64,000 bases of DNA, from the NCBI RefSeq assembly GCF_001902635.1, contig NZ_MJAO01000022.1, positions 1 to 64,000 of the forward strand, in the 5' to 3' direction. Positions 18,953-29,267 of this stretch are shown piece by piece; within the stretch, counting starts at the first letter, position 1; every line of letters begins with the position of its first letter. Source of the stretch: Serratia marcescens. Its GTDB lineage: Bacteria > Pseudomonadota > Gammaproteobacteria > Enterobacterales > Enterobacteriaceae. The position numbers and the translations under genes were made by a program. The notes under the pieces were generated by a model that saw nothing but the letters and a program-made list of their open reading frames with translations, was not told the origin of the DNA and searched no databases.

Positions 18953-20191
18953 TTAACCAATCGCACCCAGCGTATCGCCGACGCCCTGTTTTCTCGGCAG
19001 CAGGAACAGCGTGGCGTAGATATCCAGCAGGTAAATCGCCGCCAGTAGGCTGATGGCCGCGGTAAACGACACCTGCGTCACCAGCGCACCGATCACCAAT
19101 GGCCCCAGGCCGCCGATGCCGCGCCCCAGGTTGAACAGGATGTTTTGCGCGGTGGCGCGCGCCTGTACCGGGTAGGTATCGGAAATCAGCGCGCCGTAAC
19201 CGCCGATCATGCCGTTGACGAACATCCCCATCACTGCGCCAGCGAACAGCATCAGCATCGGATCGCTCAACTGGGCGTAACCGATCACCATCATCACGGC
19301 GCCTATCTGATAAAGCACGAAGATCTTCCAGCGGGCGAAACGGTCGGCCAGCACGCCAAACAGCCAGATGCCGAACGTCATGCCCACTACCGTCACCGCC
19401 GTCCACAGGCCGGACTTGGTGAGCGAAAAGCCGAAGTTTTTCGCCAGATAGGTCGGCATCCAGATCATCAATCCGTAATAACCGAAGTTCTGCACCGAGC
19501 AGAGAATGAAGATGCCGATGCTGGCCTTGCCGGTGGCGCGATCCTTAAACAGCAGGCGCAGGCGCTGCAGGAAGGAGAGCGGTTGCCCGGCGTCTTTCTG
19601 CCGCACGAATTCCTCCGGCTCGCCCAGCGTACGGCGGATCAGGAATGACGCCAGCGCCGGCAGCAGGCCGACCAAGAACATGCCGCGCCAGCCGATGTGT
19701 TCCAGCAGCAGCGGCGTCAGGAAGGCCGCCGCCAGTACGCCCAGTTGCCAGCCCATGCCGACGTAGGCCGAGGCGCGGTTGCGCTTCTCCGCCGGCCAGG
19801 CTTCGGCGATCAGCGCCATACCGATGCCGAATTCGCCGCCCAGCCCGATGCCTGCCAGGGTACGGTAGGCCAGCAGATCCCAATACCCTTGCGCCACGGC
19901 GCACAGGCCGGTAAACAGGGAAAACATCAGGATGGTGATAGTGAGCACCCGGATACGGCCGAAGCGATCGCTGAGATGGCCGAAGATCACGCCGCCCAGC
20001 ACGGCGCCGATCAGCGTCCAGGTGACCAGTGAACCGGCGGCCGATGAGGTCAATCCCAATTCGATGCTGATGGCCGGCAGCATAAAGCCGAGGATCAGCA
20101 GGTCAAAACCGTCCATGGCATAACCGGTGACCGAAGCCAGCATGGCCTTACCGGGCGTCGCGTGGTTTTTTTTCTCTGTTATTAAGGACAT
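18953..20191 (-). CDS. MFS transporter of the AAHS/sialate-symporter type
   Basis: A 412-residue major facilitator with about 12 membrane segments. The first helix contains GYAMDGFDLLILGF, the DGFD signature of the aromatic acid symporter branch. The motif A loop is GHLSDRFGRIRV, and RTLAGIGLGGEFGIG follows in helix 4. The substrate is unknown. It is inserted between csrB and yqcC, which are adjacent in E. coli, and is convergent to csrB, whose terminator is only 48 bases away. Confidence 0.85.
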   Translation of the reverse strand: MSLITEKKNHATPGKAMLASVTGYAMDGFDLLILGFMLPAISIELGLTSSAAGSLVTWTLIGAVLGGVIFGHLSDRFGRIRVLTITILMFSLFTGLCAVAQGYWDLLAYRTLAGIGLGGEFGIGMALIAEAWPAEKRNRASAYVGMGWQLGVLAAAFLTPLLLEHIGWRGMFLVGLLPALASFLIRRTLGEPEEFVRQKDAGQPLSFLQRLRLLFKDRATGKASIGIFILCSVQNFGYYGLMIWMPTYLAKNFGFSLTKSGLWTAVTVVGMTFGIWLFGVLADRFARWKIFVLYQIGAVMMVIGYAQLSDPMLMLFAGAVMGMFVNGMIGGYGALISDTYPVQARATAQNILFNLGRGIGGLGPLVIGALVTQVSFTAAISLLAAIYLLDIYATLFLLPRKQGVGDTLGAIG

Positions 20192-20369
20192 GAATCTTAA
20201 TCTGTGTGGTGAGTTCGGTGGGGGTATTGTGCCGCGCGGCGGCGAGCGCCACCAGATAAAAACGGCGGGGCGTCTCAGGCGCGCCGAATTTGGGCTATAA
20301 AAATGCTATGCTTTGCCGCCTTTCAGCCAGCGCGCTGAATATCATGATGAAAAGAGATCGGGAATGCAG

Positions 20370-20696
20370 ATGAGTATACATAACCAGGTGCGCCGCAGTT
20401 TGCAGGCGATTGAACAGTCCATGCGCGATTTGGCGCTGTGGCAGGCTGCCCCGCCCGAGCCTGAGGCTTTCTCCAGCACCGAGCCGTTCTGCATCGACAG
20501 CATGTCGGCTGAAGCCTGGCTGCAGTGGGTGTTTCTGCCGCGTATGTATGCGTTGCTGGACGCCGACGCGCCGCTGCCGACGCGCTTCGCCATCACGCCT
20601 TACTTCGAAGAAGCGTTGAAAGATCGTGAACCGAGCTGCTTGCCGCTGCTGGTGCTGCTGCAGCAGCTGGATTTGATGTTGAATAAAGAGCCGTAA
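20370..20696 (+). CDS. yqcC: YqcC family protein (DUF446)
   Basis: A 108-residue soluble protein of unknown function. The core PFCIDSMSAEAWLQWVFLPRM followed by LDADAPLP is the family signature. I choose the ATG at 20370 (MSIHNQVRRSLQ), which has a GGGA ribosome site at good spacing and matches the E. coli N-terminus; 20364 is the next alternative. In E. coli yqcC is followed directly by truC and yqcA; here two large envelope genes intervene. Confidence 0.88.
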   Translation: MSIHNQVRRSLQAIEQSMRDLALWQAAPPEPEAFSSTEPFCIDSMSAEAWLQWVFLPRMYALLDADAPLPTRFAITPYFEEALKDREPSCLPLLVLLQQLDLMLNKEP

Positions 20697-20842
20697 TTCG
20701 CCGGCGGCGTGCAGATTTTTGCCGCCCGGCAGTATAGAGTACTCGCGCGGATGCCGGGCAGGAGAGCCGACGGCGTCTTTCGGCTCGGTTAAACCGTGGC
20801 GGTTGACCGGGGGCTGCATTAGGATGATGAGGTGCTGCAATA

Positions 20843-23800
20843 ATGGATTTATTAAGGTTTATCCTGCGTTTGCCTTTTACCCTGGTTAAGGGCGTGTGCC
20901 GTCTGCTGGGCGGGGTGTTGTCGCTGTTGGGGCGGTTGCTGAGACCGCTGGTCGGCAACCTTAGCTGGCGTGCGCCGGCCTGGTGGGCTGTGCTGCCGCG
21001 CGGTTTTTTGCGGCTCGAAAGCGGCGTGGATAAACACCCGAAAGCGATCGGTCTGGGCCTGTTGCTGCTGGCGGGTGCCGCAGGCGGCGCGTTTTACGGT
21101 TGGCACTGGTGGCAAAACCGGCCCCAGCCGATCGAACCGGCGCCGATGGTGATTCAGGATGTCAGCGCTGAACTGACCAACCCCCAGCCGATAGATTACG
21201 CCGCCAGCCGGCAGGCGCCACAAACGGTGAACCTGGCTTTCAGCGGATCGGTTGCGCCGTTGACCGCGGTAGGCAAAGCCGTGAATGCCGGCATCACCCT
21301 CAAGCCGACGGCGGAAGGGCAGTGGGCGTGGAGCAATGAGTCGACGCTGGTGTTCACGCCGAAAAAGCCGCTGCCGATGGGCGCGAAGTATGACGTGGCC
21401 CTTGAGCCCGCCACCTTGCTGGCGCCGCAGATTAAACTGGCCAAAACCCGCTATACCTTCACCGTTCCCGCGTTCGACTACCGCCTGGGGCAGGCCGAGT
21501 ACTATCGCGATCCGCAGGATGCGCAGAAGCGCAGTGCGATTTTCAATCTGAAGTTCAACGCGCCGGTCGACGTCGCCAGTTTTGAAAAACAGATTTCACT
21601 GGGATTGAAGGAAGGCAGCAACAAGTCTGAGAAGAAATTGAATTTCTCGCTGGTCTATGACGAGAAAAAACTGAACGCCTGGGTGCATTCCGAGCCGCTG
21701 CAGCCGTTGGATCAGGGCGGAGCGGTACATCTGACCGTCGGCAAGGGCGTCAAATCGACGGTGGCCGGCAATGCGGTCGAAGAGGCGAAAAGCAACTGGG
21801 TGGCGGTGCCGACGTTGTACAGCCTGGCGCTGAGCGACGCCAGCGCGCAGGTCGTGGATACCGACGGCGGTAAGGGGCAGCGCGCGCTGGTGGTCGGTTT
21901 CAGCGATGCGGTAAAGGATCAAGAGTTGGCGCGGGCCACCAAGGCGTGGCTGTTGCCGCAGCACGATCCGAGCGACGCCGAGGCCGCCAAGGATGCTGAA
22001 GACTTCTATCAATGGACGGTCGACAGCGTCGGCAAGAACGTACTGGCGCAGGCGACGCCGTTGTCACTGACGCTCAACGAGGCGGAAGAGGCCTACCAAC
22101 CGCAGTTCAGCTTCCGTTTTGAGGCCCCGGCGCACCGCTTTGTGCTGCTAGAAGTCGACAACCAGCTGGTCTCCGCCGGCGGTTACAAAATGCCGAAGAA
22201 GGTTTACCGGGTGGTCGAAGTGCCGGAATTCCCGAAATCGCTGCAGTTCATGTCGCAGGGTTCGCTGTTGTCGGTCAACGGCGACAAGCAGATCAGCGTG
22301 GCGGCGCGCAACGTGGCGGGCCTGCGCCTGGACATCAAACGGGTGATCCCGAGCCAGCTGCAGCACATCGTCTCCTTCAAGAGCCGGGAATATTCGTCTG
22401 CTGAATTCAACCGGCTCAACGACGAATATTTCACCGAGCATTTCAGCTACCAGACGGCGCTCAACAACGAGCGGCCGGGGGAGATGAATTATCAGGGTAT
22501 CGATCTTTCACGCTATCTCTCCACCAACGCGGATTCCCACCGCGGGGTGTTCCTGCTGACGCTGTCAGAATGGCAGCCGAACCGGAAACCGGCGGCGCAA
22601 GAAGAGGCGGGCGCAGAGCAGGATGAGAGCGAAGGGCACGATCAGCCCGACGTCGGCGATTCGCGCTTTGTGGTGGTGACCGATTTGGGCATCGTCGCCA
22701 AGAGCTCGCAGGATAAGACACGCGACGTCTTCGTGCAGTCGATCCAAAGCGGTGCACCGGTCAGCGGCGCTAAAGTGTCGGTGGTGGCCAAAAACGGCGT
22801 AACGCTGCTCAGCCAAACGACCGGGGCCGAGGGGCACGTGCGTTTCCCGGCGCTTGACGTATACACCAATGAGCGCCAGCCGGTGATGTTCCTGGTGGAA
22901 AAAGAGGGGGATGTCTCCTTCTTGCCGACCGGCAGCTATAACGATCGCGGGCTGGACTTCTCGCGCTTCGACGTCGCCGGTGAACAAACGCCGACCGATC
23001 CGCGCACGCTCAGCAGCTACCTGTTCTCCGATCGCGGCGTTTATCGGCCGGGGGATACTTTTAACATCGGCCTGATCACCCGCGCCGCCGACTGGAGCGT
23101 TGGCCTGGCCGGCGTGCCGGTGCGTGCCGAAGTCCGCGATCCGCGCGACAAGCTGATGACCACCGTGCCGCTGACGCTGGGCGCCAGCGGTTTCAACGAG
23201 CTGAGCTATACCACCGATGAAAACTCACCCACCGGCGAGTGGAACGTCTATCTGTATCTGATCGGCAAAAACAACGATACCTCCACGCTGCTTGGCCATA
23301 CCGCGGTCAATGTGAAGGAGTTCGAGCCGGATCAGCTGAAAGTGAAGTTGGCGCTGACGCCGAATCGCCAGCAAGGCTGGGTCAAACCGTCCGAGCTGAA
23401 GGCCAGCATCGATGTGCAGAACCTGTTCGGCACCCCGGCGCAGGATCGCCGCGTGACCACCAAGCTGACGCTGCGGCCGATGTATCCGAGCTTCGATCGT
23501 TTCCCGGATTATGCGTTCTATGAAAACCGGCAAAACAGCGACGGGTTCGAAACCGAGCTGGAAGATCGCACCACCGATGAGCACGGCGCGGCCGATATCC
23601 CGCTCGATCTGAAATCCTACGCCGACGCTACCTATCAGCTGCAGCTGCTGTCGGAGGCGTTCGTCGCCGGCGGCGGGCGCTCGGTGGCGGCCACCGCCCG
23701 CACGTTGGTTTCGCCTTACGATTACCTGATCGGCGTGAAGGCGGATGGCGATTTGGGCTACATCAATCGCGATGCGGAGCGGCACTTGAACGTGATCGCC

Positions 23801-26800
23801 ATCGATCCGAGTCTGAAACAGATTGCCATGCCGAGCCTGAAGCAGGTGCTGATCGAGCAGAAATACATTTCGGTGCTGACCAAACAGGATTCGGGCGTTT
23901 ACAAATACCAGTCGAAGATGAAGGAAGTGCAGCTGTCGGAACAGCCGCTGGCGCTGAGCGAGCAGGGCACCGATCTGCGGCTGGCGACCGATAAACCGGG
24001 CGACTTCGTGCTGGTGATCGAAGATGCGCAGGGCAAAACGCTCAACCGCGTCACCTACAGCGTGGCCGGCAATGCCAACCTGAGCCGTTCGCTGGATCGC
24101 AACGCCGAACTGAAGCTGAAACTGAACCAGGCGGAATACCAGCCCGGCGAAGAGATTGAGGTGGCGATCAACGCGCCTTATACCGGCAGCGGTCTGATCA
24201 CCATCGAGAAGGACAAGGTTTACGCCTGGCAGTGGTTCCACACCGACACCACCAGCTCGGTGCAGAAGATCCGCGTGCCGGCCGGCATGGAGGGCAACGG
24301 CTACATCAACGTGCAGTTCGTGCGTGACATCAACTCCAGCGAGATCTTCATGAGCCCGCTGAGCTATGGCGTGATGCCGTTCAAGATCAGCACCAAGGCG
24401 CGCCAAAACAGCCTCGAGGTGACGGCGCCGGAGGTCATCAAACCGGGTGAAAACCTGACGATGACGGTCAAGACCGACGCGCCGCAGCAGGTGGCGCTGT
24501 TCGCCGTCGATGAGGGCATTCTGCAGGTGGCGCGTTACCGCTTGAAGGATCCGCTGGAGTTCTTCTTCAGCAAGCGCGAACTGAGCGTGAGCAGCTCGCA
24601 GATCCTCGATCTGATCCTGCCGGAGTTCAGCAAGCTGATGGCGCTGACCGCGGCGCCGGGCGGCGATGCGGGCGAAGGGCTGGATCTCAATCTCAACCCG
24701 TTCAAGCGCAAGCGTGACAAGCCGGTGGCCTATTGGTCCGGCATTACCGAAGTCAGCGGCGAGAAGCAGTTCGTCTACCCGGTACCGGACTACTTTAACG
24801 GCAAGATCCGCGTCATGGCGATTTCGGTGACGCCGGAAAAAATCGGCAAGGCGCAAACCGCCGCCACGGTGCGCGACAACTTCATCATGACGCCGAACGT
24901 GCCGGCGATGGTGGCGCCGGGCGACGAGTTCGACGTCAGCGTGGGCGTCAGCAACAACCTCGAAGGGCTGAACGGCCAGTCGGTGGCCGTCAACGTCCTG
25001 CTGACGCCACCGCCGCAGCTGGAGGTGGTGGGCAATGCGACGCAAAGCCTGACGCTGGCGGAAAAACGCGAAGGCGTGATCGCTTTCCGCCTGCGTGCCA
25101 AAGCTGCCCTGGGCGATGCGCCGCTGGTGTTCGATGCCCGTTATGGCGATCGGGCCAGCCGCCGCACCGTCAGCACCTCGGTGCGGCCGGCGGCGCCGTA
25201 CCGTACCCAGTCGGTGATGGGGCGCATGAACGGCAGCAGCCAGAACGTCGATGGCCTGCGCCAGATGTTCGACGCTTTCGCGCAGCGCAGGGCTGCGGTG
25301 TCGAATTCGCCGCTGGTGCTGACCAGCGGGCTGGCGCAATACCTGGCTGATTACCCGTATTACTGTTCTGAGCAGATCGTCAGCCGCTCCATTCCGCTGA
25401 TGCTGCAGAGCCGACACCCAGAGATGAAAAGCAGCCTGAGCCAGGCGGAAGTCAGCAAGCAGCTGCGCAACCTGTTTGGCGTGCTGCGCGCCCGCCAGAA
25501 CGACAGCGGGGCGATCGGTGCCTGGCGTTCGTCGCCGGATGCCGATCCTTTCGTTACGCCTTATGTGGTGCAGTACCTGCTCGAAGCCAAAGCGGCGGGC
25601 TACGCCTTGCCGGAAGGCATGCTGGACGAGGCCAACGGTGCGTTGCGCGAGCTGGCGGCCAGCGGATTCGACGATCTGTATCTGCTGCGCCTGCGCAGCT
25701 GGGCGGTCTACCTGCTGACGCTGCAGGGCGAAGTGACCACCAACTCGCTGGCGGCGGTGCAGGATACGCTGCAAAAGCGCTCTGGCGAAGGGTGGAAAAC
25801 CGATCTGAGTGCGCTGTATCTGGCTTCTTCCTATCGCCTGTTGAAGATGGACGACGAAGCCGCCGCGCTGCTGCAACCGAGTTGGCAACAGCTGAGCAAG
25901 GCGTATGACAGCGCCTGGTGGACGCAGAACTATTTCGATCCGCTGGTGCAAGATGCGACGCGGCTGTATCTGATTACCCGTCACTTCCCGGAGAAGGTAG
26001 CGTCGATCCCGCCGCAGGTGCTGGAGAACATGGTCAAGGCGCTGAAAGAAGAGCGCTATACCACCTACTCCTCCGCGATGAGCATTCTGGCGTTGGAAAG
26101 CTATTCGACTCAAGTAGCGGCGCAATCCGCCAATGCGGATGCGTTGAGTATCGCGCAGGTGGGCAAAGCCGGCGGCGAGCCGCAGCGCATCAGTGAGCTG
26201 CAGGGGCTGTTCGTTCAGGGGCAGTTCAACGCCGATGCCACCGCGGTGCGCTTCAGCAACGGCGGCAGCGCGCCGGCCTGGTATGTGGTGACGCAGGCCG
26301 GTTACGACCTGAATGCGCCGCAAAAAGCGCTGTCGCGTGGGATTGAGATCGTCCGCGATTACACCGACGAACAGGGTAAACCGGTGACGCAGGTGACGCT
26401 GGGGCAGAAGATCAACGTCCATCTGAAGGTGCGCGCCAACTCGAAAGAGGGGCAGAGCAACCTGGCGATCGTCGATCTGCTGCCGGGCGGGTTCGAAGTG
26501 GTGCAGCAGACGCCGCCGGAACCGGCCGATGCCGGCGAGGAGAGCGACGATCGCGGCGGTTGGCAGTCGCCGCTGGCCGCCTCCGGCTCCACCTGGGCGC
26601 CGGATTACAGCGATATCCGTGAAGATCGGGTGATTATCTACGGCAGCGCCGGCACCGAGGTGCAGGAGTTCGTCTATCAGATCAAGGCCACCAATACCGG
26701 CAGCTTTATTGTTCCACCGGCCTACGGCGAAGCCATGTACGACCGTGAAGTACAGGCCATGTCGGCCGGCGGCGGCAAGCTGGTGGTGGTGCCGGCGGGC

Positions 26801-26809
26801 AACGACTAG
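20843..26809 (+). CDS. Bacterial alpha-2-macroglobulin, thioester type
   Basis: This giant 1988-residue protein is a periplasmic protease trap of the bacterial alpha-2-macroglobulin family (E. coli YfhM type). The thioester motif is CSEQ (Cys1508-Gln1511) within YPYYCSEQIVSRSIPLM, followed by an alpha/alpha toroid. The macroglobulin and bait segments precede it. Unlike E. coli YfhM it has no lipobox. A hydrophobic, amphipathic first 40 residues and a clear membrane helix at about 68-88 (IGLGLLLLAGAAGGAFYGW) suggest an inner-membrane anchor. It is about 330 residues longer than YfhM. pbpC follows 49 bases later; the pairing fits defence of cell-wall repair against proteases. Confidence 0.93.
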   Translation: MDLLRFILRLPFTLVKGVCRLLGGVLSLLGRLLRPLVGNLSWRAPAWWAVLPRGFLRLESGVDKHPKAIGLGLLLLAGAAGGAFYGWHWWQNRPQPIEPAPMVIQDVSAELTNPQPIDYAASRQAPQTVNLAFSGSVAPLTAVGKAVNAGITLKPTAEGQWAWSNESTLVFTPKKPLPMGAKYDVALEPATLLAPQIKLAKTRYTFTVPAFDYRLGQAEYYRDPQDAQKRSAIFNLKFNAPVDVASFEKQISLGLKEGSNKSEKKLNFSLVYDEKKLNAWVHSEPLQPLDQGGAVHLTVGKGVKSTVAGNAVEEAKSNWVAVPTLYSLALSDASAQVVDTDGGKGQRALVVGFSDAVKDQELARATKAWLLPQHDPSDAEAAKDAEDFYQWTVDSVGKNVLAQATPLSLTLNEAEEAYQPQFSFRFEAPAHRFVLLEVDNQLVSAGGYKMPKKVYRVVEVPEFPKSLQFMSQGSLLSVNGDKQISVAARNVAGLRLDIKRVIPSQLQHIVSFKSREYSSAEFNRLNDEYFTEHFSYQTALNNERPGEMNYQGIDLSRYLSTNADSHRGVFLLTLSEWQPNRKPAAQEEAGAEQDESEGHDQPDVGDSRFVVVTDLGIVAKSSQDKTRDVFVQSIQSGAPVSGAKVSVVAKNGVTLLSQTTGAEGHVRFPALDVYTNERQPVMFLVEKEGDVSFLPTGSYNDRGLDFSRFDVAGEQTPTDPRTLSSYLFSDRGVYRPGDTFNIGLITRAADWSVGLAGVPVRAEVRDPRDKLMTTVPLTLGASGFNELSYTTDENSPTGEWNVYLYLIGKNNDTSTLLGHTAVNVKEFEPDQLKVKLALTPNRQQGWVKPSELKASIDVQNLFGTPAQDRRVTTKLTLRPMYPSFDRFPDYAFYENRQNSDGFETELEDRTTDEHGAADIPLDLKSYADATYQLQLLSEAFVAGGGRSVAATARTLVSPYDYLIGVKADGDLGYINRDAERHLNVIAIDPSLKQIAMPSLKQVLIEQKYISVLTKQDSGVYKYQSKMKEVQLSEQPLALSEQGTDLRLATDKPGDFVLVIEDAQGKTLNRVTYSVAGNANLSRSLDRNAELKLKLNQAEYQPGEEIEVAINAPYTGSGLITIEKDKVYAWQWFHTDTTSSVQKIRVPAGMEGNGYINVQFVRDINSSEIFMSPLSYGVMPFKISTKARQNSLEVTAPEVIKPGENLTMTVKTDAPQQVALFAVDEGILQVARYRLKDPLEFFFSKRELSVSSSQILDLILPEFSKLMALTAAPGGDAGEGLDLNLNPFKRKRDKPVAYWSGITEVSGEKQFVYPVPDYFNGKIRVMAISVTPEKIGKAQTAATVRDNFIMTPNVPAMVAPGDEFDVSVGVSNNLEGLNGQSVAVNVLLTPPPQLEVVGNATQSLTLAEKREGVIAFRLRAKAALGDAPLVFDARYGDRASRRTVSTSVRPAAPYRTQSVMGRMNGSSQNVDGLRQMFDAFAQRRAAVSNSPLVLTSGLAQYLADYPYYCSEQIVSRSIPLMLQSRHPEMKSSLSQAEVSKQLRNLFGVLRARQNDSGAIGAWRSSPDADPFVTPYVVQYLLEAKAAGYALPEGMLDEANGALRELAASGFDDLYLLRLRSWAVYLLTLQGEVTTNSLAAVQDTLQKRSGEGWKTDLSALYLASSYRLLKMDDEAAALLQPSWQQLSKAYDSAWWTQNYFDPLVQDATRLYLITRHFPEKVASIPPQVLENMVKALKEERYTTYSSAMSILALESYSTQVAAQSANADALSIAQVGKAGGEPQRISELQGLFVQGQFNADATAVRFSNGGSAPAWYVVTQAGYDLNAPQKALSRGIEIVRDYTDEQGKPVTQVTLGQKINVHLKVRANSKEGQSNLAIVDLLPGGFEVVQQTPPEPADAGEESDDRGGWQSPLAASGSTWAPDYSDIREDRVIIYGSAGTEVQEFVYQIKATNTGSFIVPPAYGEAMYDREVQAMSAGGGKLVVVPAGND

Positions 26810-26858
26810 GCCGTATCCGGCGCCAGGCCTGCGTCTGGTGCCGGAATGCTGAGAACGT

Positions 26859-29207
26859 ATGAAGATCCTGACCGGGCGCGTGCTGCAAAACGGCTTGATG
26901 GCGGTGTTTTTACTGGCGCTGCTGCTGGCTGCGATTCGGCTGTGGCCGCATCCGCCCTTGTGGCAGGGGCTGCCGCAGTCATCCGTCTATTACGACAGGC
27001 ACGGCGCGCTGCTGCGTATCACCCTGGCCAACGACGATCGCTACCGGCTGTGGACCCCGCTGGAGCAGGTGTCGCCGCTGGCGGTACGCGGGTTGCTGTT
27101 GCACGAAGACCGCTGGTTCTACTACAACCCCGGCTTTAACCCCGTCAGCCTGATGCGCGGCTTTTGGCGCAGCTATGTCGCCGGCGGCAAAATGCAGGGC
27201 GGATCGACCATCAGTATGCAGCTGGCGCGCATGCGTTGGCATCTCAATACCCGCACGCCGGGCGGCAAGCTGCTGCAGGTGCTGCGCGCGGTGCAGCTGG
27301 AACTCAGTTACTCCAAGCGCGATATCCTTGAAGCCTACCTGAATTACGCCCCTTACGGGCGCAACATCGAAAGCATCGGTGCCGCCAGCCTGATCTATTT
27401 CGCCAAGTCGCCGAAGGATTTGACCCTGCCGGAAGCGCTGACGCTGGCGGTGCTGCCGCAGTCGCCCAGCTACCGTCTGGAGCCGAAAACCGGCGTGCTC
27501 GGCGCTGCATTGACGCAGGCGCGCAACCGTCTGTTCCAGCGCTGGCAGCGGGTTTACCCGACCGATGCCAGCCAGCAAACGTTGTTCCGCCTGCCGTTGG
27601 CGCTGCGGCAGCCTGAGCAAGTGCCCTATATCGCGCCACACTTTATCGAACAGTTGCGCCTGCAGACGCAGCAACTGGTGCAGCGCGATACCCGCGCCGA
27701 CACCACGTTGGACGCCGGGTTGCAGCGGCTGGTCGAGCGGCAGGTCAACGCCTTTATCGCCCGCAACCGCAGCCGCGGCATCCAAAACGCCGCGGTGCTG
27801 CTGGTGGACAGCCGCGATATGGGGGTGCGCGCGTTGGTGGGATCGGCGGACTATTACAATCGGCCGATTCAGGGGCAGGTGAACGGCACCAATGCCAAGC
27901 GCTCGCCGGGATCGACGCTGAAACCGTTCATCTACGCGCTGGGCATGGAGCAGGGCGTGCTGCATCCGATGACTATCCTGAAAGACGTGCCCTCGTCGTT
28001 CGGCGCCTATGCGCCGGAAAATTTCGACCGGCGCTTTCTCGGCCCGGTGACCGCCACCGACGCGCTGAATTTCAGCCGTAATATTCCGGCGGTGTATGTC
28101 GCCTCGCAGCTGCGTCAGCCGACCTTTTATCAGTTTTTGCGTCTGACCGGCGTCGCCAATATGGCCAGCGAGAGCCACTACGGGTTGTCGCTGGTGCTGG
28201 GCGGCGGCGAGGTGACGGCACAGGAATTGGCGAAGCTGTATGCGCTGCTGGCGAATCGCGGCGAGCTGCGGCCGCTTCGCATGCAGCTGAACGAGGCCGA
28301 ATCGACGCCGGTGCGGCTGCTGAGCGAGGAGGCCAGTTTCATCACGCTGGATATGCTGCGCCAGCACCGGCGGCCGGGCGATACGTTGGCGCAGCGTTCT
28401 TCTTCGCTGCCGGTGTACTGGAAGACCGGCACCTCCTGGGGTTTTCGCGATGCCTGGAGCGTCGGGATTTTCGGCCCTTATGTACTGGTGGTGTGGGAGG
28501 GCAACTTCGACGGGCGCGGCAACAATGCGTTGGTCGGCGCCGAGGCTGCCGCACCGCTGTTCTTCAACATCATCGACAGCGTTAACGCCAGCTACCCCGG
28601 CCTGCGGGAACCGAAACACCCGTTCCCCAAACGGCTGCGGCGGGTGGATATTTGCCTCGCCAGCGGCGATCTGCCGACGCCGTGGTGCCAGCAAAAGGGC
28701 AAGACCTGGTTCATTCCCGGCAAGTCGCCGATCAAGGTCGACAGCGTTTACCGGCCGGTGGTGCTGGATATTCACAGCGGCGAGGTCGTCTGCCCGCCGT
28801 ATGACGCGGCGCAGACCCGCACCGAAGTCTTTGAGTTCTGGCCTTCCGATCTGGCCAACGTCTTCGCCCAGGCCGGTTTGCCAAAACGCACGCCGCCGGT
28901 CAATCGCTGCAAGGACAACGGCATCGCCGTCGGCGGCAACGCACCGCGCATCACTTCGCCGCTGAAAAACACCACCTATACCCTGCGTCAGTCGCAGCAG
29001 GGGCGGGATAAAATCGCCTTCAACGCGGTGACGGACGCCGACAGCAAGACGGTGTACTGGTTCGTCGACGATATCTACCTTGGCAGCAGCGCCAGCAAAA
29101 AGCCGATCGACTGGCGGCCAATCAACAACGGGCGCTACCGCATTCGGGCGGTGGACGATCGCGGCCGCGCCGATACGCGCCTGGTGACCATCGAATGGGT
29201 GAACTAG
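26859..29207 (+). CDS. pbpC: Penicillin-binding protein 1C
   Basis: PBP1C is a class A penicillin-binding protein with glycosyltransferase and transpeptidase-like domains. An N-terminal membrane helix (residues 7-26) precedes the glycosyltransferase motifs LLHEDRWFYYNPG and GGSTISMQLARM. The transpeptidase site has SPGSTLKPF (Ser352, Lys355), SRN and KTGTSWGFRD. A C-terminal biofilm-type domain ends the 782 residues. It is probably co-transcribed with the preceding alpha-2-macroglobulin gene, a pairing conserved in many proteobacteria. Confidence 0.95.
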   Translation: MKILTGRVLQNGLMAVFLLALLLAAIRLWPHPPLWQGLPQSSVYYDRHGALLRITLANDDRYRLWTPLEQVSPLAVRGLLLHEDRWFYYNPGFNPVSLMRGFWRSYVAGGKMQGGSTISMQLARMRWHLNTRTPGGKLLQVLRAVQLELSYSKRDILEAYLNYAPYGRNIESIGAASLIYFAKSPKDLTLPEALTLAVLPQSPSYRLEPKTGVLGAALTQARNRLFQRWQRVYPTDASQQTLFRLPLALRQPEQVPYIAPHFIEQLRLQTQQLVQRDTRADTTLDAGLQRLVERQVNAFIARNRSRGIQNAAVLLVDSRDMGVRALVGSADYYNRPIQGQVNGTNAKRSPGSTLKPFIYALGMEQGVLHPMTILKDVPSSFGAYAPENFDRRFLGPVTATDALNFSRNIPAVYVASQLRQPTFYQFLRLTGVANMASESHYGLSLVLGGGEVTAQELAKLYALLANRGELRPLRMQLNEAESTPVRLLSEEASFITLDMLRQHRRPGDTLAQRSSSLPVYWKTGTSWGFRDAWSVGIFGPYVLVVWEGNFDGRGNNALVGAEAAAPLFFNIIDSVNASYPGLREPKHPFPKRLRRVDICLASGDLPTPWCQQKGKTWFIPGKSPIKVDSVYRPVVLDIHSGEVVCPPYDAAQTRTEVFEFWPSDLANVFAQAGLPKRTPPVNRCKDNGIAVGGNAPRITSPLKNTTYTLRQSQQGRDKIAFNAVTDADSKTVYWFVDDIYLGSSASKKPIDWRPINNGRYRIRAVDDRGRADTRLVTIEWVN

Positions 29208-29267
29208 CGCTGAGCCGCACGCCTGTTATACTCGCGCCCGAAACGGCTATTTACCTGGGAAAGCGAT

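Noticed and set aside
23225-26422. 1065-residue minus-strand open frame
   Set aside because: It is a shadow of the alpha-2-macroglobulin gene, caused by high third-position GC; rich in Arg, His and Gln with no recognisable domain.
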